Positions 1-10,212 of a stretch of 64,000 nucleotides of DNA are shown here, piece by piece. Source of the stretch: JAJYKC01 sp963823105 (GTDB taxonomy: Bacteria; Acidobacteriota; Terriglobia; Bryobacterales; Bryobacteraceae); the NCBI GenBank assembly GCA_963823105.1, contig CAWGKC010000002.1, positions 248,001-312,000 on the forward strand, given 5' to 3'. The notes under the pieces are model-generated. The model did no database searches and had not been told where the DNA came from. It saw only the letters and a program-made list of their open reading frames with translations. The translations under genes were made by a program, and so were the position numbers. Numbering within the stretch: the stretch's first letter is position 1; every line of letters begins with the position of its first letter.

Positions 1-1
1 C

Positions 2-2204
2 GAGACCGACGGCCCCCACCCCATCTCGAACAAGGAGTTCCACAAAAAGATCGCCAACCAATTTAGCGATCTCCTCTCGGTGTACACCGCCGAGGGGATG
101 TGCTACCGCGTCGATCTGCGCCTCCGCCCCGAAGGCAGCCTCGGCGAAGTCTGCATCTCGCTCGACGGCGCGCTGAAGTATTACCGCACGCGGGCGCGGG
201 ATTGGGAGCTGCAAATGCTGATCAAAGGCCGCCCCGTCGCCGGCGACCGCTCTACCGGCCGCGCCTTGCTCGACGCGGTAGAACCGCTTGATTTATTCCA
301 CCACCCTCGATTTTTCCGCCGTCGAAGCGGTGTCGGAAACCCGCGAGCGCATCGGCGAAAAACTGGCCGCCCGCCGCGGCCGCAACTCGGGACTCGACGT
401 GAAACTCGCTCCCGGCGGCATTCGCGACATCGAATTTCTGGCCCAATGCCTCCAGCGCCTTCACGGCGGCCGCGTCCCCTGGCTCCGCCACGGCGGCACC
501 CTCCACGCGCTCTCGCGCCTCAGCGATAAGGACCTGTTTTCCGACGCCGAGCACGGGCGCCTCGCCTCCGCCTACCGCTTCCTGCGCGAGGTCGAACACC
601 GGCTGCAAATCGCCGAGGATCGCCAGACCCATTCCCTCCCCAACAACTCCGCCGATCTCGACCTCCTTGCCCGCCGCATGCCCCGCGCCACCGGCTCCCC
701 GGAGCCTTGCGCCGCCACGTTCCTCCAGGAACTCAACGCGCACCTCGAAACGGTCCAGGAAATTTACCAGCGAGTCATTCACGCCCAGCGGCCTACGTAC
801 TATTCCCTCGCTCCGGCGCCCGAAATTCCCGACGTGGGGCCGCCGGAATCGGCCCGCACCGCGTCCGCTCCCAGCAATCTGGTGCGTTTTCTCGACCGGC
901 TCGCCCCCAACTTCGCCTCCGCCGTCGCCCGCGCGCAATTGAAGAGAGGAGCCGCCGCCTTCGAGCACTTCCTCGAAAAGGCCTCCTCCACGCCGGACTT
1001 GCTTCAGCTCGCCGATGCTCAACCCGCCCTCGCGCGCGACCTCTTAGACGTCTTCGAGCACAGCCCGTTCTTCGCCGAGCAGCTTGCCCGCACTCCCGAT
1101 CTGATCGAGGAGCTCACTCGCCTGCATGAAAACCGCTCGACCGATCTCGAGCTAACGGCAACGCTCGCGGACGCCGGCGCTCTTCGCCGGGCCTTCCGCC
1201 GCGAGATGTTCCGCATTCAAACGGCCAGTATCTGCGCCTCGATTCCCGTCTTTGAAACCCTCGCGCACACCTCCGACCTCGCCGCCTCGGCCATCCGCGC
1301 CGCCTACCGCATGGCCGTAGGACAAACGCTCGCCATCCATCCTCCCGCCGCGCCGGATTACGCGCCTTCGACGGAAATGATGGTGGTCGCTCTCGGCCGT
1401 CTAGGGATGAGGGAATTCGATCTCAGCTCCGACGCCGACCTTGTCTTCGTCCTGCCGGAAAAAGACAGTTCCGAGCACGTCTTCTGGACGCGCGTCGCCA
1501 ACCATCTGATCGAAATTCTCACCGCCTACACCGGCGAAGGCCAGTTGTTTTCCGTCGATACGCGGCTCCGGCCGAACGGAACCGCCGGCCCGCTTGTGCA
1601 AACCGAGTCCGCATTCAAGGATTATTTCGCCCACCACGCCGAAGCATGGGAGGGAATATCGTACATGAAAGCGCGCGCCATCGCCGGCGATACGGAATAC
1701 GCCCGCAACTTCCTCCCCGCTCTCCAGGAAGTCGATTGGCGCCGCTACGGCCAAAACCGCCGCTCGCGCCAGCATCTCCGCCAGATGCGCCTGCGCCTGG
1801 AAAAAGAACAAGGCGCGGCCAATCCGCTCAAAGCCGGCCTTGGCGGCTATTACGACATCGACTTCGTTTTGCTTTATCTCCGTCTCAAAGGCGCGGGCAT
1901 TTTCTTCGACGTGCTTAACACCCCCGCCCGCATTGACGTCGTCGAGAAGATGGGCCACCTCGACCGCCCCGACGCCGAGTTCCTCCACGACGCCGCCATC
2001 TTCTACCGCTCCGTCGATCACGGTCTCCGCGTTTATTCCGGCCACGCCGCTGGAAGCCTGCCCGTCGCCGAATCGCCGCTCGAGGCGCTTACTTCCCTGG
2101 TCCGCCGCTGGACGCCCGATCACCTGCACGTCCAGCCGCTCGAGGCGACGCTCACTCACATCCGCCGTCGCACCCGCGATCTCTTCGACCGGCTATTTTC
2201 CTGA
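2..2204 (+). CDS. glnE: Glutamine synthetase adenylyltransferase/deadenylase, 3' part, one frame break
   Basis: Bifunctional enzyme that attaches and removes AMP on glutamine synthetase in response to nitrogen status. The 5' end lies outside the window; about 734 codons remain. The first nucleotidyltransferase domain is entered with 'YRVDLRLRPEG'. After the helical linker the second domain shows 'GRLGMREFDLSSDADLVFV' (about codons 465-485) and a second 'VDTRLRPNG'. The frame changes near 282-290: 'DAVEPL' is read in one frame and 'IYSTTLDFSAVEAVSETR' in the next, and the latter frame has a TAG at 279-281, so it cannot be the upstream frame. Removing one base restores a continuous GlnE. Family identity is clear; whether the break is real or an error cannot be told from the sequence. 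It converges with the aldolase gene, which ends 6 bases away. Confidence 0.9.
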
Positions 2205-2210
2205 CCGATT

Positions 2211-2864
2211 TTAGACTTTCCCCCGCGCCGCCGCCGCCGCTTTGAGAAACGCCTTCGCCCGTTCCTCGAACACGCCGAAGTTCCCCGAGCGAATCGTCGC
2301 CGCGTCGATCAACTCGCCTCCCACGCCCACCGCGCACGCTCCCGCCTTCAGAAAATCGCCGATCGTCTCCAGGTTCACCCCGCCCGTCGGCACCATCTCG
2401 ATGTGCGGAAACGGCGCCCGCAGCGCCTTGATATACTTCGCCCCGCCCATCGATCCCGCCGGGAAAATCTTCACCGCGTCCGCGCCCGCCTCCCACGCCG
2501 TCAACACCTCGGTGGGCGTCAACGCGCCGGGAATAATCGCCTTCGAATAACGATGCGCCATCTCGATCGTTTCCAACTTCAAACTCGGCGTCACGAAGAA
2601 CTCCGCCCCCGCCAACATGCACGCCCGCGCCGTCGCGGCGTCCAATACCGTCCCCGCCCCCAGCACGATCTGATCGCCAAATTGATCCGCGATTTTTTCA
2701 AGTGCCCTCAGCGCCCCCGGCACGGTCATCGTAATTTCCGCCGCCCGGATCCCGCCCCGGTAAATCGCCCCGATCGCCTGAATCGCCGACTCAGCGCTCT
2801 CCGTCCGCACCACCGGCACGATCCCGATGTCTCGTATCGCCGCCATCACCGCTTCTTTTTTCAT
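2211..2864 (-). CDS. eda: 2-dehydro-3-deoxyphosphogluconate (KDPG) aldolase
   Basis: Class I aldolase of the Entner-Doudoroff pathway and of hexuronate breakdown. It cleaves KDPG to pyruvate and glyceraldehyde 3-phosphate in the cytoplasm. The 217 residues match the usual family length. Visible landmarks are the general acid/base Glu43 in 'AAEITMTVPG', the Schiff-base Lys132 in 'ADAVKIFPAGSMGG' and the phosphate-binding 'VPTGG' near 159-162. The start ATG is followed by 'MKKEAVMAAI', a normal Eda N-terminus. It is alone on its strand here, with no edd or KDG kinase beside it. It could equally act on a related 2-keto-3-deoxy acid phosphate, since these aldolases are promiscuous. Confidence 0.92.
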   Translation of the reverse strand: MKKEAVMAAIRDIGIVPVVRTESAESAIQAIGAIYRGGIRAAEITMTVPGALRALEKIADQFGDQIVLGAGTVLDAATARACMLAGAEFFVTPSLKLETIEMAHRYSKAIIPGALTPTEVLTAWEAGADAVKIFPAGSMGGAKYIKALRAPFPHIEMVPTGGVNLETIGDFLKAGACAVGVGGELIDAATIRSGNFGVFEERAKAFLKAAAAARGKV

Positions 2865-2973
2865 TGCCCTTATTTTACGTCAGTACTTGGCTAGATCTCG
2901 CCCGCCGGCGCTCGTGAGAAAATCAAAACCGGCGCAAGCGGAAGCCCGGCTGGCGGTGACAGAGGAGAAGGTC

Positions 2974-3950
2974 GTGAACCTCACAATTGTCGTGTTGGCT
3001 GTCGCCGCCGGTTCCCACGCGTTCTCCGTGGCTCAGACCGTGAACACGCGGCCCCTGCGCGTGCTGAACCTTCGAGCGGCGATCGCGGCGGCGACCGGCC
3101 GCGACGATTTCACCGTCGATGCGGTCGCTCAAAGCCATGGCAGGTGGGCGGCCCTTGGCAATTTCGAGAGCACCAGAGAAAGCGTCCTTGCCGCCGGCGA
3201 CGACAGCGCCAGCATTCGCGTATCCGATTGGATTCGTCCGCCGGCGGACCGGATCGCCATGGACGCCAGTGGCCTCGTTCACCTGCGCCTTCGGCAGATC
3301 CGAAACGGCGCCGGCGAGATCGAGGTCAGGGACCATTCCACCCTCCGGCCCGTCGCCCGTTATAAGGTTCCCGAGATCGGCCTGGAGCCCATGGTTTCCG
3401 GATCGGAAGTGTTTTGGGGACGCCGAGGCTCTTTATTCAGGATCCATCCCTCGTTCGGGCCGGTGGCAACACTGAGCGTTCCGCCGCATCCGCCGCCCCG
3501 ACACCGGAACTGGCGGACGAACTGTGTTGATCTTCGCGCTTCCGACGGGGCGCTGGGTCCAGTTCGGCATGCTCTCGGAGGACATCTCTGTCTTTGAAAG
3601 CGATGGCGCCCCGGCTGGCACGGTGCGCGCGGCTCTCGACGACGCATATCGGGACACGAATGCGAAAGGGCTGAAATACCGGCCTGCCTCCGGATACTCG
3701 CGGGTTCTATGGGCCGCCGGAACGCGGGATGGCCGTTTGTATGTTTGTTTGGCCGGCTTGCCAGTGACCGGGCCAGCTTACCTCGCGGTCGATAGATCCA
3801 CTGACCGGACGCCTGGCAAAGCTGATAGCGGCGGAAACTCCAGTCATGCCGGAGCGGGTAGCCAAGTATGACGGCACGGGCGCGATTTACCCGTTCGATG
3901 GGCGGTTGACGACCGCATTGCAATTCTTGACGGTAAGGTGGGAATATTAG
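2974..3950 (+). CDS. Exported protein of unknown function, two frame breaks
   Basis: I do not recognise this family. The GTG start at 2974 follows a good ribosome binding site (AGAGGAGAAG, 2961-2970) and opens a signal peptide ('VNLTIVVLAVAAGSHAFS'). The rest looks like a beta-rich repeat or propeller fragment ('LVHLRLRQIRNGAGEIEV', 'SGSEVFWGRRGSLFRI', 'VLIFALPTGRWVQF', 'GRLYVCLAGLPVTG'). The frame moves one base forward near 3490-3523, at a CCCC run, and again near 3795, after which 'DPLTGRLAKLIAAETPV' leads to a TAG at 3948-3950. With both breaks corrected the protein has 324 residues. It converges with selA. It may be a decaying gene, but the clean C-terminal frame favours sequence error. 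Confidence 0.6.
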
Positions 3951-3981
3951 CGATTTACCGCGCCGAATAGAGGAAACTCGG

Positions 3982-5356
3982 CTATCGCGCCGCCGCCTGG
4001 ATCGCACGCGCAAGTTCCTCTTCCTCACTCGCGAAAACCGTTCGCAAGTCGAAGATCAACCGGCCGTCTTCGATCCGCGCAATCACCGGCGGCTCGTTCG
4101 AGCGGCATCGCCGCTCGGCCTCCACCACGTTCGCGCACTCCACCGCGATCATCCACGTGGGGAGCGATTGCTCTGGGGTAGACCCTCCACCCACCACCGA
4201 TTCTCCCGGTATCGCCTCCGCCCGCACACCCTCCAGCCGCTCCACCATTTTCATCGCCCGCGCGTGCAGCGCCTCGGCCGTCGCCGCAATCATCCGTAGC
4301 GCCGGAATGTTCTCCCATCGCTCCAGCAGCGTCATGCGCAGCGTTGTTTCGAGCGCCTGATGAATCAGCTTGTCCAGCCGTAGCGCGCGGAACATCGGGT
4401 TGCGCCGCAGCCGCCGCACGATCTCCCCGTCACCGGCCAGAATCCCCGCCTGCGGCCCGCCCAGCAGCTTATCCCCGCTGAAGCTCACCAGGTTTACGCC
4501 CGCCCGGATGCTGTCGCCCACCAGCGGCTCGTCGATCCCGAACCTCCGCAAATCGGCCACGCATCCGCTGCCCAAATCTTCATAAACCGGAATCCCCCGC
4601 TCCCGCCCCAGCGCCGCGAGCGCGCTCAACTCCGGCTTCGACGTGAACCCCTCCATCCGGAAGTTACTCGGATGCACGCGCATCAACAGCCGCGTTCGCT
4701 CGCCGATCGCCTGGGCATAATCCTCGACGACTCGTCCGGTTCGTCGTGCCCACTTCGCGTAGAATCGCGCCCGAACTCCGCATAATGTCCGGAATGCGAA
4801 ACCCATCGCCAATCTCGATCAGTTCCCCGCGCGAAACCACCACTTCATATCCGGCCGCCAGTTCGTTCAACGCCAGATACACCGCGGCGGCGTTGTTGTT
4901 CACGGCGATGCCGGGCGCACCCGCCAGCCGCTCGATCCACTCCGCCACATGCGCGTCCCGCTTCCCGCGCCGGCCTCGCTCGACGTCGTACTCGAGGTTC
5001 GAATAGCCTTCCACCGCCGCGAAAGGCCCGATCGGCGCGCGCCCCAGGTTGGTGTGCAGCACTACGCCCGTGGCGTTGATCACCCTTCGCAGCGACGGCC
5101 GCTCTAATCGAGCCAGATTCTCCCGCACCGTCCGCGCGATCTCCCCCGCCTCCAGCTCCCGTCCGCTCCGGATCTCCTCCCGCAGGCGGCTCTGCGCCCG
5201 CCGGATCTCGTCGACAATCAACCGCCGCGGATACCGTTCTTCCAGACCGGCCAACTCCGCCAGCGTCTCGTCCACCGACGGAATCCGCCGCAGCCGCTCC
5301 TCGACGCTAAGAGTTTCCGCCAATGCGCCGGTTCCCTTCCGCGTCCATTGCGTCAT
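3982..5356 (-). CDS. selA: L-seryl-tRNA(Sec) selenium transferase, one frame break
   Basis: PLP enzyme that turns seryl-tRNA(Sec) into selenocysteinyl-tRNA(Sec) using selenophosphate. The N-terminal part runs to 'REVGTTNRT', and the following segment 'VEDYAQAIGERTRLLMRVH' lies one base forward, so the frame breaks near 4728-4738. Corrected length is 457 residues, close to the 463 of E. coli SelA. The PLP lysine is Lys296 in 'SFSGDKLLGGPQAG', and the N-terminal helical domain with 'VINATGVVLHTNLGRAP' is present. Its presence implies that the genome makes selenoproteins, but selB, selC and selD are not in this window. Downstream it converges with the exported protein gene; upstream it lies 9 bases after the FtsX-type permease on the same strand. 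Confidence 0.9.
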
Positions 5357-5365
5357 TGTATAACC

Positions 5366-6568
5366 CTACTCATACCGCAGCGCTTCGGTGGGATTCAATC
5401 TCGACGCCCGATTGGCCGGCAACAACCCGAACGCCACCCCGACCACGCCGGACACGGCGAAGGCGACGGCCACCGAGATCCACGAGACCGGCACCTTCAC
5501 CTCGAAAAACAGCGACACGCTCAGCGGAATCGACACTCCGATCAGAATGCCCATGAAGCCCCCCACCACGCTGATAATCACCGCCTCCGTCAGAAATTGC
5601 AGCATCACGTCGCGGCTCGACGCGCCCACCGCCTTGCGCAATCCGATCTCGCGCGTCCTCTCGGTAACCGTCACCAGCATGATGTTCATGATGCCGATGC
5701 CGGAAATAATCAACGCGATCGCCGCGACGAAGAACAGCACCAGCGAAAGCACGAACGCGATCCGTCTGGCCGCGTCCAGAATCCCGGTCAGCGTATCGAC
5801 GCTATATTTCGCCCCGTGCCGGTGCCGGCTCTCTATAATCGTGCGCACCGCCGCCTGCACCTCCGTCACCTCGCCGGCGTCGCGCACCTGCACATAGAGC
5901 GGATCGATACGCTCCACTTTGTTGAACACCCGGATCACCGTGATCGGAATCAACACCGTCTCGTCGTGAATCTCGGTCAACCCGAACGTGCTGGTGCGCT
6001 CCTTGAACGTCCCGATCACCGTAAATTGCAGGCCGTGCAATTTGATCACCCGGCCGATCGCCGCTTCCTGGCCGCCGTAGAGCTTGGAGGCCAGTTTCTC
6101 GGTCAGCATCGCCACCTTTTGGTGCGTGATGACGTCGCTCGGGTCCATCAACCTTCCCGCCAACAGAAACAGCCGGCGGATCAGGATGTATTGATCGTCG
6201 GAGCCGATCATGCGCACGTCCTGCGCCTTGCCGTTCAGAAACATCTGGTCGTAACTCGTCATTACGCCCGCCGCCGCCACGATGCGGTCCGCAAGCTGCC
6301 GCCGCACCGCGTCCACGTCGGACATCTTCAGATAATCGGCGTCGGCCTGAACCGCCGCGTCGCTGCCGGCGTCGTAGCTGGCGTAAATCAGGTTCGATCC
6401 GACGCCGCGAATCTCGTCCAGGATCAAATCCCGCCCGGTGAGCGACGCCGTCACCACCAGGATCACGCACGCGTTGCCGATCACCAGGCCCAGCGCCGTA
6501 AGAAATGTCCGGACTTTGTTTGCGCGCAGCGCTTGAACGCTAAAGCGTAACGCTTCGTCGAAGTTCAT
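5366..6568 (-). CDS. FtsX/MacB-type ABC transporter permease
   Basis: Inner-membrane permease subunit of an ABC exporter of the MacB/FtsX class. These act with a separate ATPase in lipoprotein release, macrolide export or cell-envelope signalling. The chosen start is the ATG at 6568 ('MNFDEALRFSVQALRANK'); a further 10 upstream codons are open but unlikely. One membrane segment follows at about residues 20-42 ('FLTALGLVIGNACVILVV'), then a large periplasmic domain (MacB_PCD type), then three C-terminal membrane helices with the diagnostic 'MLVTVTERTREIGLRKAVGA' and a final 'PTEALRYE'. About 400 residues is typical. No ATPase or membrane fusion gene is adjacent. The preceding TPR gene on the same strand ends 37 bases upstream, so they may be co-transcribed. 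Confidence 0.88.
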   Translation of the reverse strand: MNFDEALRFSVQALRANKVRTFLTALGLVIGNACVILVVTASLTGRDLILDEIRGVGSNLIYASYDAGSDAAVQADADYLKMSDVDAVRRQLADRIVAAAGVMTSYDQMFLNGKAQDVRMIGSDDQYILIRRLFLLAGRLMDPSDVITHQKVAMLTEKLASKLYGGQEAAIGRVIKLHGLQFTVIGTFKERTSTFGLTEIHDETVLIPITVIRVFNKVERIDPLYVQVRDAGEVTEVQAAVRTIIESRHRHGAKYSVDTLTGILDAARRIAFVLSLVLFFVAAIALIISGIGIMNIMLVTVTERTREIGLRKAVGASSRDVMLQFLTEAVIISVVGGFMGILIGVSIPLSVSLFFEVKVPVSWISVAVAFAVSGVVGVAFGLLPANRASRLNPTEALRYE

Positions 6569-6605
6569 CGCCCTCCGCGCGGAGCCGCCCGGCCCCATCC
6601 GTTTT

Positions 6606-7469
6606 TCAGGCCCCGATGGCCTTTTTCAGAAGCTGTTCGGCTTCCTCGCGTGGTGGATCGTCCGGCGTCAGATCGCTCCGCAAATAGCGTTTCAGCAGGT
6701 TTTGCGCCTGGTCCAGGTTCCGGTTCTGCTGCACATAGGTCTTGGCCCGCCAGAACATCACGCCTGGATTGCCCGGCGCCACCTTCTCGGCTTGCGCCCA
6801 TACCGCTTCGCTCTCCTGGTTCCGTCCGCGCTTGGCCAGATAGCGCGCGAGTTCGATGAAGCGTCCCACATGCTGCGGCGCCAGCGCCACCGCCCGCCGG
6901 AAATGCTCCTCGGCGCTGTTATACTCCTTGCGCCGCTCCGCCAGTTGCGCCTGAGAAAACTGATATTCGGCCGGATTGATCTCGGCCATTCTCGCCGCCA
7001 GGTTTGCCGCCTTGTCCTCGCCCCCGCCCAGGAACCCGGGAGCCTGCAGATAATAGTCGAACAGATCGCTCAGCGCCTCCAGGTTCTTGGGATCCAGTTG
7101 CACCGCCCGCTCGAAGGCGTCGCGCGCCTTGGCCGCGCTCATGGGCGCCGTAAACGGGCTGGAGGTTTCGGCCCGGCGTCCCCACGCCCGGCCCAGCCAT
7201 AGCGCGTAATTGGAGTTGCCCGGCTCCATCCCCGACGCCCGCTCCAGGGCGTCGGTCGCTTTTTTGAAATCGCCCAACATCATATAATCGCGGCCCATCA
7301 CGCAGTACGCCGCCGCCGTCGGGTTGGCGACGCCCCGCAGAACCTCCAGCGACGCCGCGTAGTCGGTCTTCTGATAAAGATCCTCCGCCCGCTCCAAGGT
7401 GGACTGCCCCGCCTGGAGCGAAACCGCGACCGACAATATTAGTAAACCTTGCCTCATCAGCCTCTTCAC
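6606..7469 (-). CDS. Exported tetratricopeptide-repeat protein
   Basis: 287-residue protein with a cleavable signal peptide ('MKRLMRQGLLILSVAVSLQA') followed by TPR units across its length, for example 'GDFKKATDALERASGMEP', 'KARDAFERAVQLDPKN' and 'EEHFRRAVALAPQH'. TPR repeats form a superhelical scaffold for protein binding; the partner is unknown. A glycine-rich insert ('APGFLGGGEDKAANLAA') resembles periplasmic TPR proteins common in Acidobacteriota. It sits upstream of the FtsX-type permease on the same strand and may act with it in the envelope, but this is only inferred from position. Confidence 0.8.
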   Translation of the reverse strand: MKRLMRQGLLILSVAVSLQAGQSTLERAEDLYQKTDYAASLEVLRGVANPTAAAYCVMGRDYMMLGDFKKATDALERASGMEPGNSNYALWLGRAWGRRAETSSPFTAPMSAAKARDAFERAVQLDPKNLEALSDLFDYYLQAPGFLGGGEDKAANLAARMAEINPAEYQFSQAQLAERRKEYNSAEEHFRRAVALAPQHVGRFIELARYLAKRGRNQESEAVWAQAEKVAPGNPGVMFWRAKTYVQQNRNLDQAQNLLKRYLRSDLTPDDPPREEAEQLLKKAIGA

Positions 7470-7646
7470 CGGCGTCCCCGTTTCGTGGGATGCTTTCTTC
7501 TTTTTAGATGCGGAATCGGCCCTAAGGTTCCAACCATACGGAGACCCCGGGCTTTTTCCGCGGATCGCTACCGGATTCTTTAGTATAGTATCGTAGTGAT
7601 GCCGGGTGTTAAGGCCCCGCTAAAAATCCGCTGGAGGCATGGTTCG

Positions 7647-8802
7647 ATGAACGCCAGGATGCGTCTGCCCATTCTGTTATCGCTTGGTTTCCTATCCTTT
7701 GCAGCCGTCGGCTGGGCGCAAGTCAGCTCGATCGAGGGCGATGTGAAGGGTGAGGATGGCCAGCCACTCAAAGGCGCCATGATCAAGCTCGAGCGCCAGG
7801 ATATTAAAGGCCACTATCAGGTCAAAACCGACAAGAAGGGCCACTATTTTTACGGCGGCCTTCCGCTCGGCGTCTACAACATCTCGATCGAAGTGGACGG
7901 CGTAGTGAAGGATTCGGTGAACAAAGTCCACACCCAACTCGGCGACCCCACCGAAGTGCCATTTAACCTCAAGCTTCAGGCCGACAAAAACGCCGCCCTG
8001 CAAAAAGCCGCCGATACGGGAACGCTTAGCAAGGAACAGGAACGTTCCCTCTCGCCCGAACAGAAGGCGGCGCTCGAAAAACGCGCCAAGGAGGAATCCG
8101 CGCGCCTGTCGAAGAATAAGGAACTGAACGACGCCTTCAACGCCGGCAAGGAAGCGGCGCTGGCCAAGAACTGGCAAGCCGCCTCCGATTCATTCGAAAA
8201 GGCGTCGCAACTGGACCCCGCCCAGAACGTCGTCTGGGCCAATCTGGCCGAATCGGAAATCAGCCTCGCCGGGACCAAGACCGGCGCGGATCAGCAAGCG
8301 GCGCTGGACAAGGGCCTCGCCGCCTATCAGAAAGCCATCGAGCTGAAGCCCGACGATCCGTCCTTCCACAACAACTACGCCCTCGCTTTGGTGAAGGACA
8401 AGAAGCTTCCCGAGGCCCAGGCCGAACTCACCAAGGCCGCTCAACTCGATCCCACAAACGCCGGAAAATATTACTACAACATGGGCGCGGTCCTGGTGAA
8501 TAGCGGCCAGATGGATGGCGCCGGCGAGGCGTTCAAGAAGGCCATCGCCGTGAGCCCCAACTACGCGCCGGCGCAGTATCAATACGGCGTTTATTTGGTT
8601 TCCAAAGCCACCACCTCCGCCGACGGGAAAGTCGTTCCTCCGGATGGCACGGTGGAAGCGTTCCAGAAAGTATTTGGAACTCGACCCCACGGGACCCTAC
8701 GCCGAATCGGCGAAAGGAATGCTTCAAACCCTCACCGGCTCGGTAGCCACCACGTATCAAAATCCCAACGCCAAGACCGCGCCGAAAAAGAAAAAAAATT
8801 AA
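7647..8802 (+). CDS. Exported TPR protein with N-terminal carboxypeptidase-regulatory-like domain, one frame break
   Basis: The ATG at 7647 follows a CTGGAGG site (7631-7637) and opens a signal peptide ending 'AAVGWAQ'. Residues about 28-105 form a CarboxypepD_reg-like beta-sandwich ('IEGDVKGEDGQPLKGAMIKL' ... 'KTDKKGHYFYGGLPLGVYN'). A charged coiled-coil-like linker follows, then TPRs ('AASDSFEKASQLDPAQN', 'YQKAIELKPDDPSFHNNYA', 'QAELTKAAQLDPTNAGKYYY', 'GEAFKKAIAVSPNYAPA'). Near 8666-8672 one extra base throws off the last repeat. Corrected, it continues 'YLELDPTGPYAESAKGML' to a lysine-rich end and TAA at 8800-8802, giving 384 residues. The architecture (sandwich plus TPR) is frequent in secreted acidobacterial proteins. 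Function unknown. Confidence 0.8.
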
Positions 8803-8851
8803 AGCAACCGGATCCAAACCCGCTGCGTCGATTGCAATAACAGCAGATGGA

Positions 8852-8897
8852 CCTCTGTGTGGGAATCCTTTCCCCAACAAACCGTCCCACACAGAGG
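8852..8897 (+). terminator. Perfect 13-bp hairpin, probable transcription terminator
   Basis: The arms CCTCTGTGTGGGA (8852-8864) and TCCCACACAGAGG (8885-8897) are exact inverted complements around a 20-base loop, 49 bases after the TPR stop. There is no T-run after the stem, so it may be a factor-dependent or mRNA-stabilising end rather than a classical intrinsic terminator. Confidence 0.55.
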
Positions 8898-8921
8898 ATC
8901 CAGACTCTCGCTCTCATCCTG

Positions 8922-8940
8922 TATAATTCCGAGTAGGAGG
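8922..8940 (+). promoter_or_regulatory. -10 box and ribosome binding site of the BON gene
   Basis: A perfect TATAAT at 8922-8927 lies 21 bases before the BON ATG, with the Shine-Dalgarno TAGGAGG at 8934-8940. No convincing -35 box is seen at the normal distance. Transcription would start about at the ribosome binding site, implying a very short leader. Confidence 0.45.
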
Positions 8941-8947
8941 GCTGACG

Positions 8948-9472
8948 ATGAGGAGCCTGCTCGTTCCTTCTTTCGTGTTTTTGTTGGCCGGAACCGCCTG
9001 CTTCGGCCAAGCGTCGCCGAAAGGCCGAGAGCGTCTCGAAAAAGAGGTCAGGCACGAGTTGCGGCTATTGCCGTATTTCACCGTGTTCGACAACCTCGCC
9101 TTTCAAGTGGAGGGCGATAAAGTGATTCTTCTGGGCCAGGTCGTCGATCCCGTTCTGAAGGCCGACGCTCAGCGGGTGGTCGAGAAAATCGAGGGCGTTT
9201 CCTCGGTGGATAACCGGATCGAGGTGCTCCCGGTCTCCTCCAACGACGACCGCATCCGCCGCGCCGTTTATCGCGCCATTTACGGCACGCCCGGCCTCGA
9301 CATGTACGCGTTGCGCGCCGTGCCCACCATTCACATCCTCGTGAAGAACGGCAACCTCACGCTCATCGGCGCCGTCGGCAACGAGATGGATCGCGAGCGC
9401 GCGGGCATCGTCGCCAACGGCGTCCCCGGCGTCTTCAAAGTCACAAACGATCTGGTTGTCGATAAGCGGTAG
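8948..9472 (+). CDS. Exported protein with two BON domains
   Basis: 174 residues, with a signal peptide ('MRSLLVPSFVFLLAGTACFG'; the 'AGTAC' stretch could also be a lipobox). Two BON units follow: residues about 30-95 ('VRHELRLLPYFTVFDNLAF' ... 'VEKIEGVSSVDNRIEVLP') and about 100-172 ('RRAVYRAIYGTPGLDMYAL' ... 'IVANGVPGVFKVTNDLVV'). BON domains bind membranes or peptidoglycan-associated partners in the periplasm (as in OsmY). The gene has its own promoter and RBS after the hairpin at 8852-8897. Its 3' end overlaps the convergent DUF2461 gene by 32 bases. Confidence 0.85.
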   Translation: MRSLLVPSFVFLLAGTACFGQASPKGRERLEKEVRHELRLLPYFTVFDNLAFQVEGDKVILLGQVVDPVLKADAQRVVEKIEGVSSVDNRIEVLPVSSNDDRIRRAVYRAIYGTPGLDMYALRAVPTIHILVKNGNLTLIGAVGNEMDRERAGIVANGVPGVFKVTNDLVVDKR

Positions 9473-10184
9473 CCGGCCGCAACGCCCGGTTGAAGTACTC
9501 GACGAACGGCAGCATCAATCGGAACCGCGAGGTCAGCTCTTTCGCCAGCGCCGCGGTTTTCGCCGCTTCCGCATCGAGCGTCACATCCAGAATCCAATCC
9601 TTCTTGCGAATCAGATCGGCCGCCGGATGATCGCATGGAAATCCCTTCGGCGCGCGCGAAAGTTCATCGCCCTTCAACCCGCCCATCGCCGCCCGCAGTT
9701 TGCGCGCCGCGAGAATGCGCTTCAGCTCCTCGTGATTTTCCGCCACGTGCATCCGCACCCGCCGCAGCGCTTCCGGCTCCGGACGATAGACCCCTCCGGC
9801 GACCTCCACGCCCTCCGGCGAGACGTGAAAATACAACATCCCTCCCGAATGTCCCGCCATCCCCCGCTTGCCGAACACCGCGGCGATATGCGTTTTGTAT
9901 GGCGTCTTGTCGTGCGAGAATCGCGTGTCACGGTAGATCCGGAACGTCGCCTTCTTCGGATCGGTCACATAATCCGGAGCGATCTTCACCAGGTCGCTAT
10001 TGATGGCGCTCACCAGCTCCAGCATCGGCGCCTTCAGGCTCGCCTCGTAGATCTCCTTGCGCGGTTGAAACCACTCGCGCCGGTTGTTGCGCTTCAGCGA
10101 TTTCAAAAACCGCAGGCCTTCTTCCGGAAATCCGGTGAACCCCGCGCCCGATCGCGCCTGAAACGACGGTGAAGCTGCGCTCAT
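9441..10184 (-). CDS. DUF2461 (TIGR02453) family protein
   Basis: 247 residues with the family hallmarks: N-terminal 'GFPEEGLRFLKSLKRNNRR' (normally 'FL..L..NN.R.WF'), then 'ATFRIYRDTRFSHDKTPYK', then 'YFHVSPEGVEVAGGVYRPE'. The conserved family is widespread in bacteria and some fungi; its biochemical function is not known. It is a cytoplasmic protein without signal peptide. It is divergent from murB with 28 bases between starts, so the two share a very short promoter region, and its end overlaps the BON gene convergently. Confidence 0.9.
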   Translation of the reverse strand: MSAASPSFQARSGAGFTGFPEEGLRFLKSLKRNNRREWFQPRKEIYEASLKAPMLELVSAINSDLVKIAPDYVTDPKKATFRIYRDTRFSHDKTPYKTHIAAVFGKRGMAGHSGGMLYFHVSPEGVEVAGGVYRPEPEALRRVRMHVAENHEELKRILAARKLRAAMGGLKGDELSRAPKGFPCDHPAADLIRKKDWILDVTLDAEAAKTAALAKELTSRFRLMLPFVEYFNRALRPATAYRQPDRL

Positions 10185-10212
10185 GAAACCCCTCCTGTTA
10201 CCTTAAACGAAG

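Noticed and set aside
282..300. Programmed frameshift in glnE of the prfB type (CTT followed by stop)
   Set aside because: No stop codon follows CTT in the zero frame and there is no SD-like stimulator; the many other breaks point to error.
4990..5010. GGTTCGAAT resembling a tRNA T-loop
   Set aside because: It lies inside selA in frame and no acceptor or anticodon stem can be folded around it.
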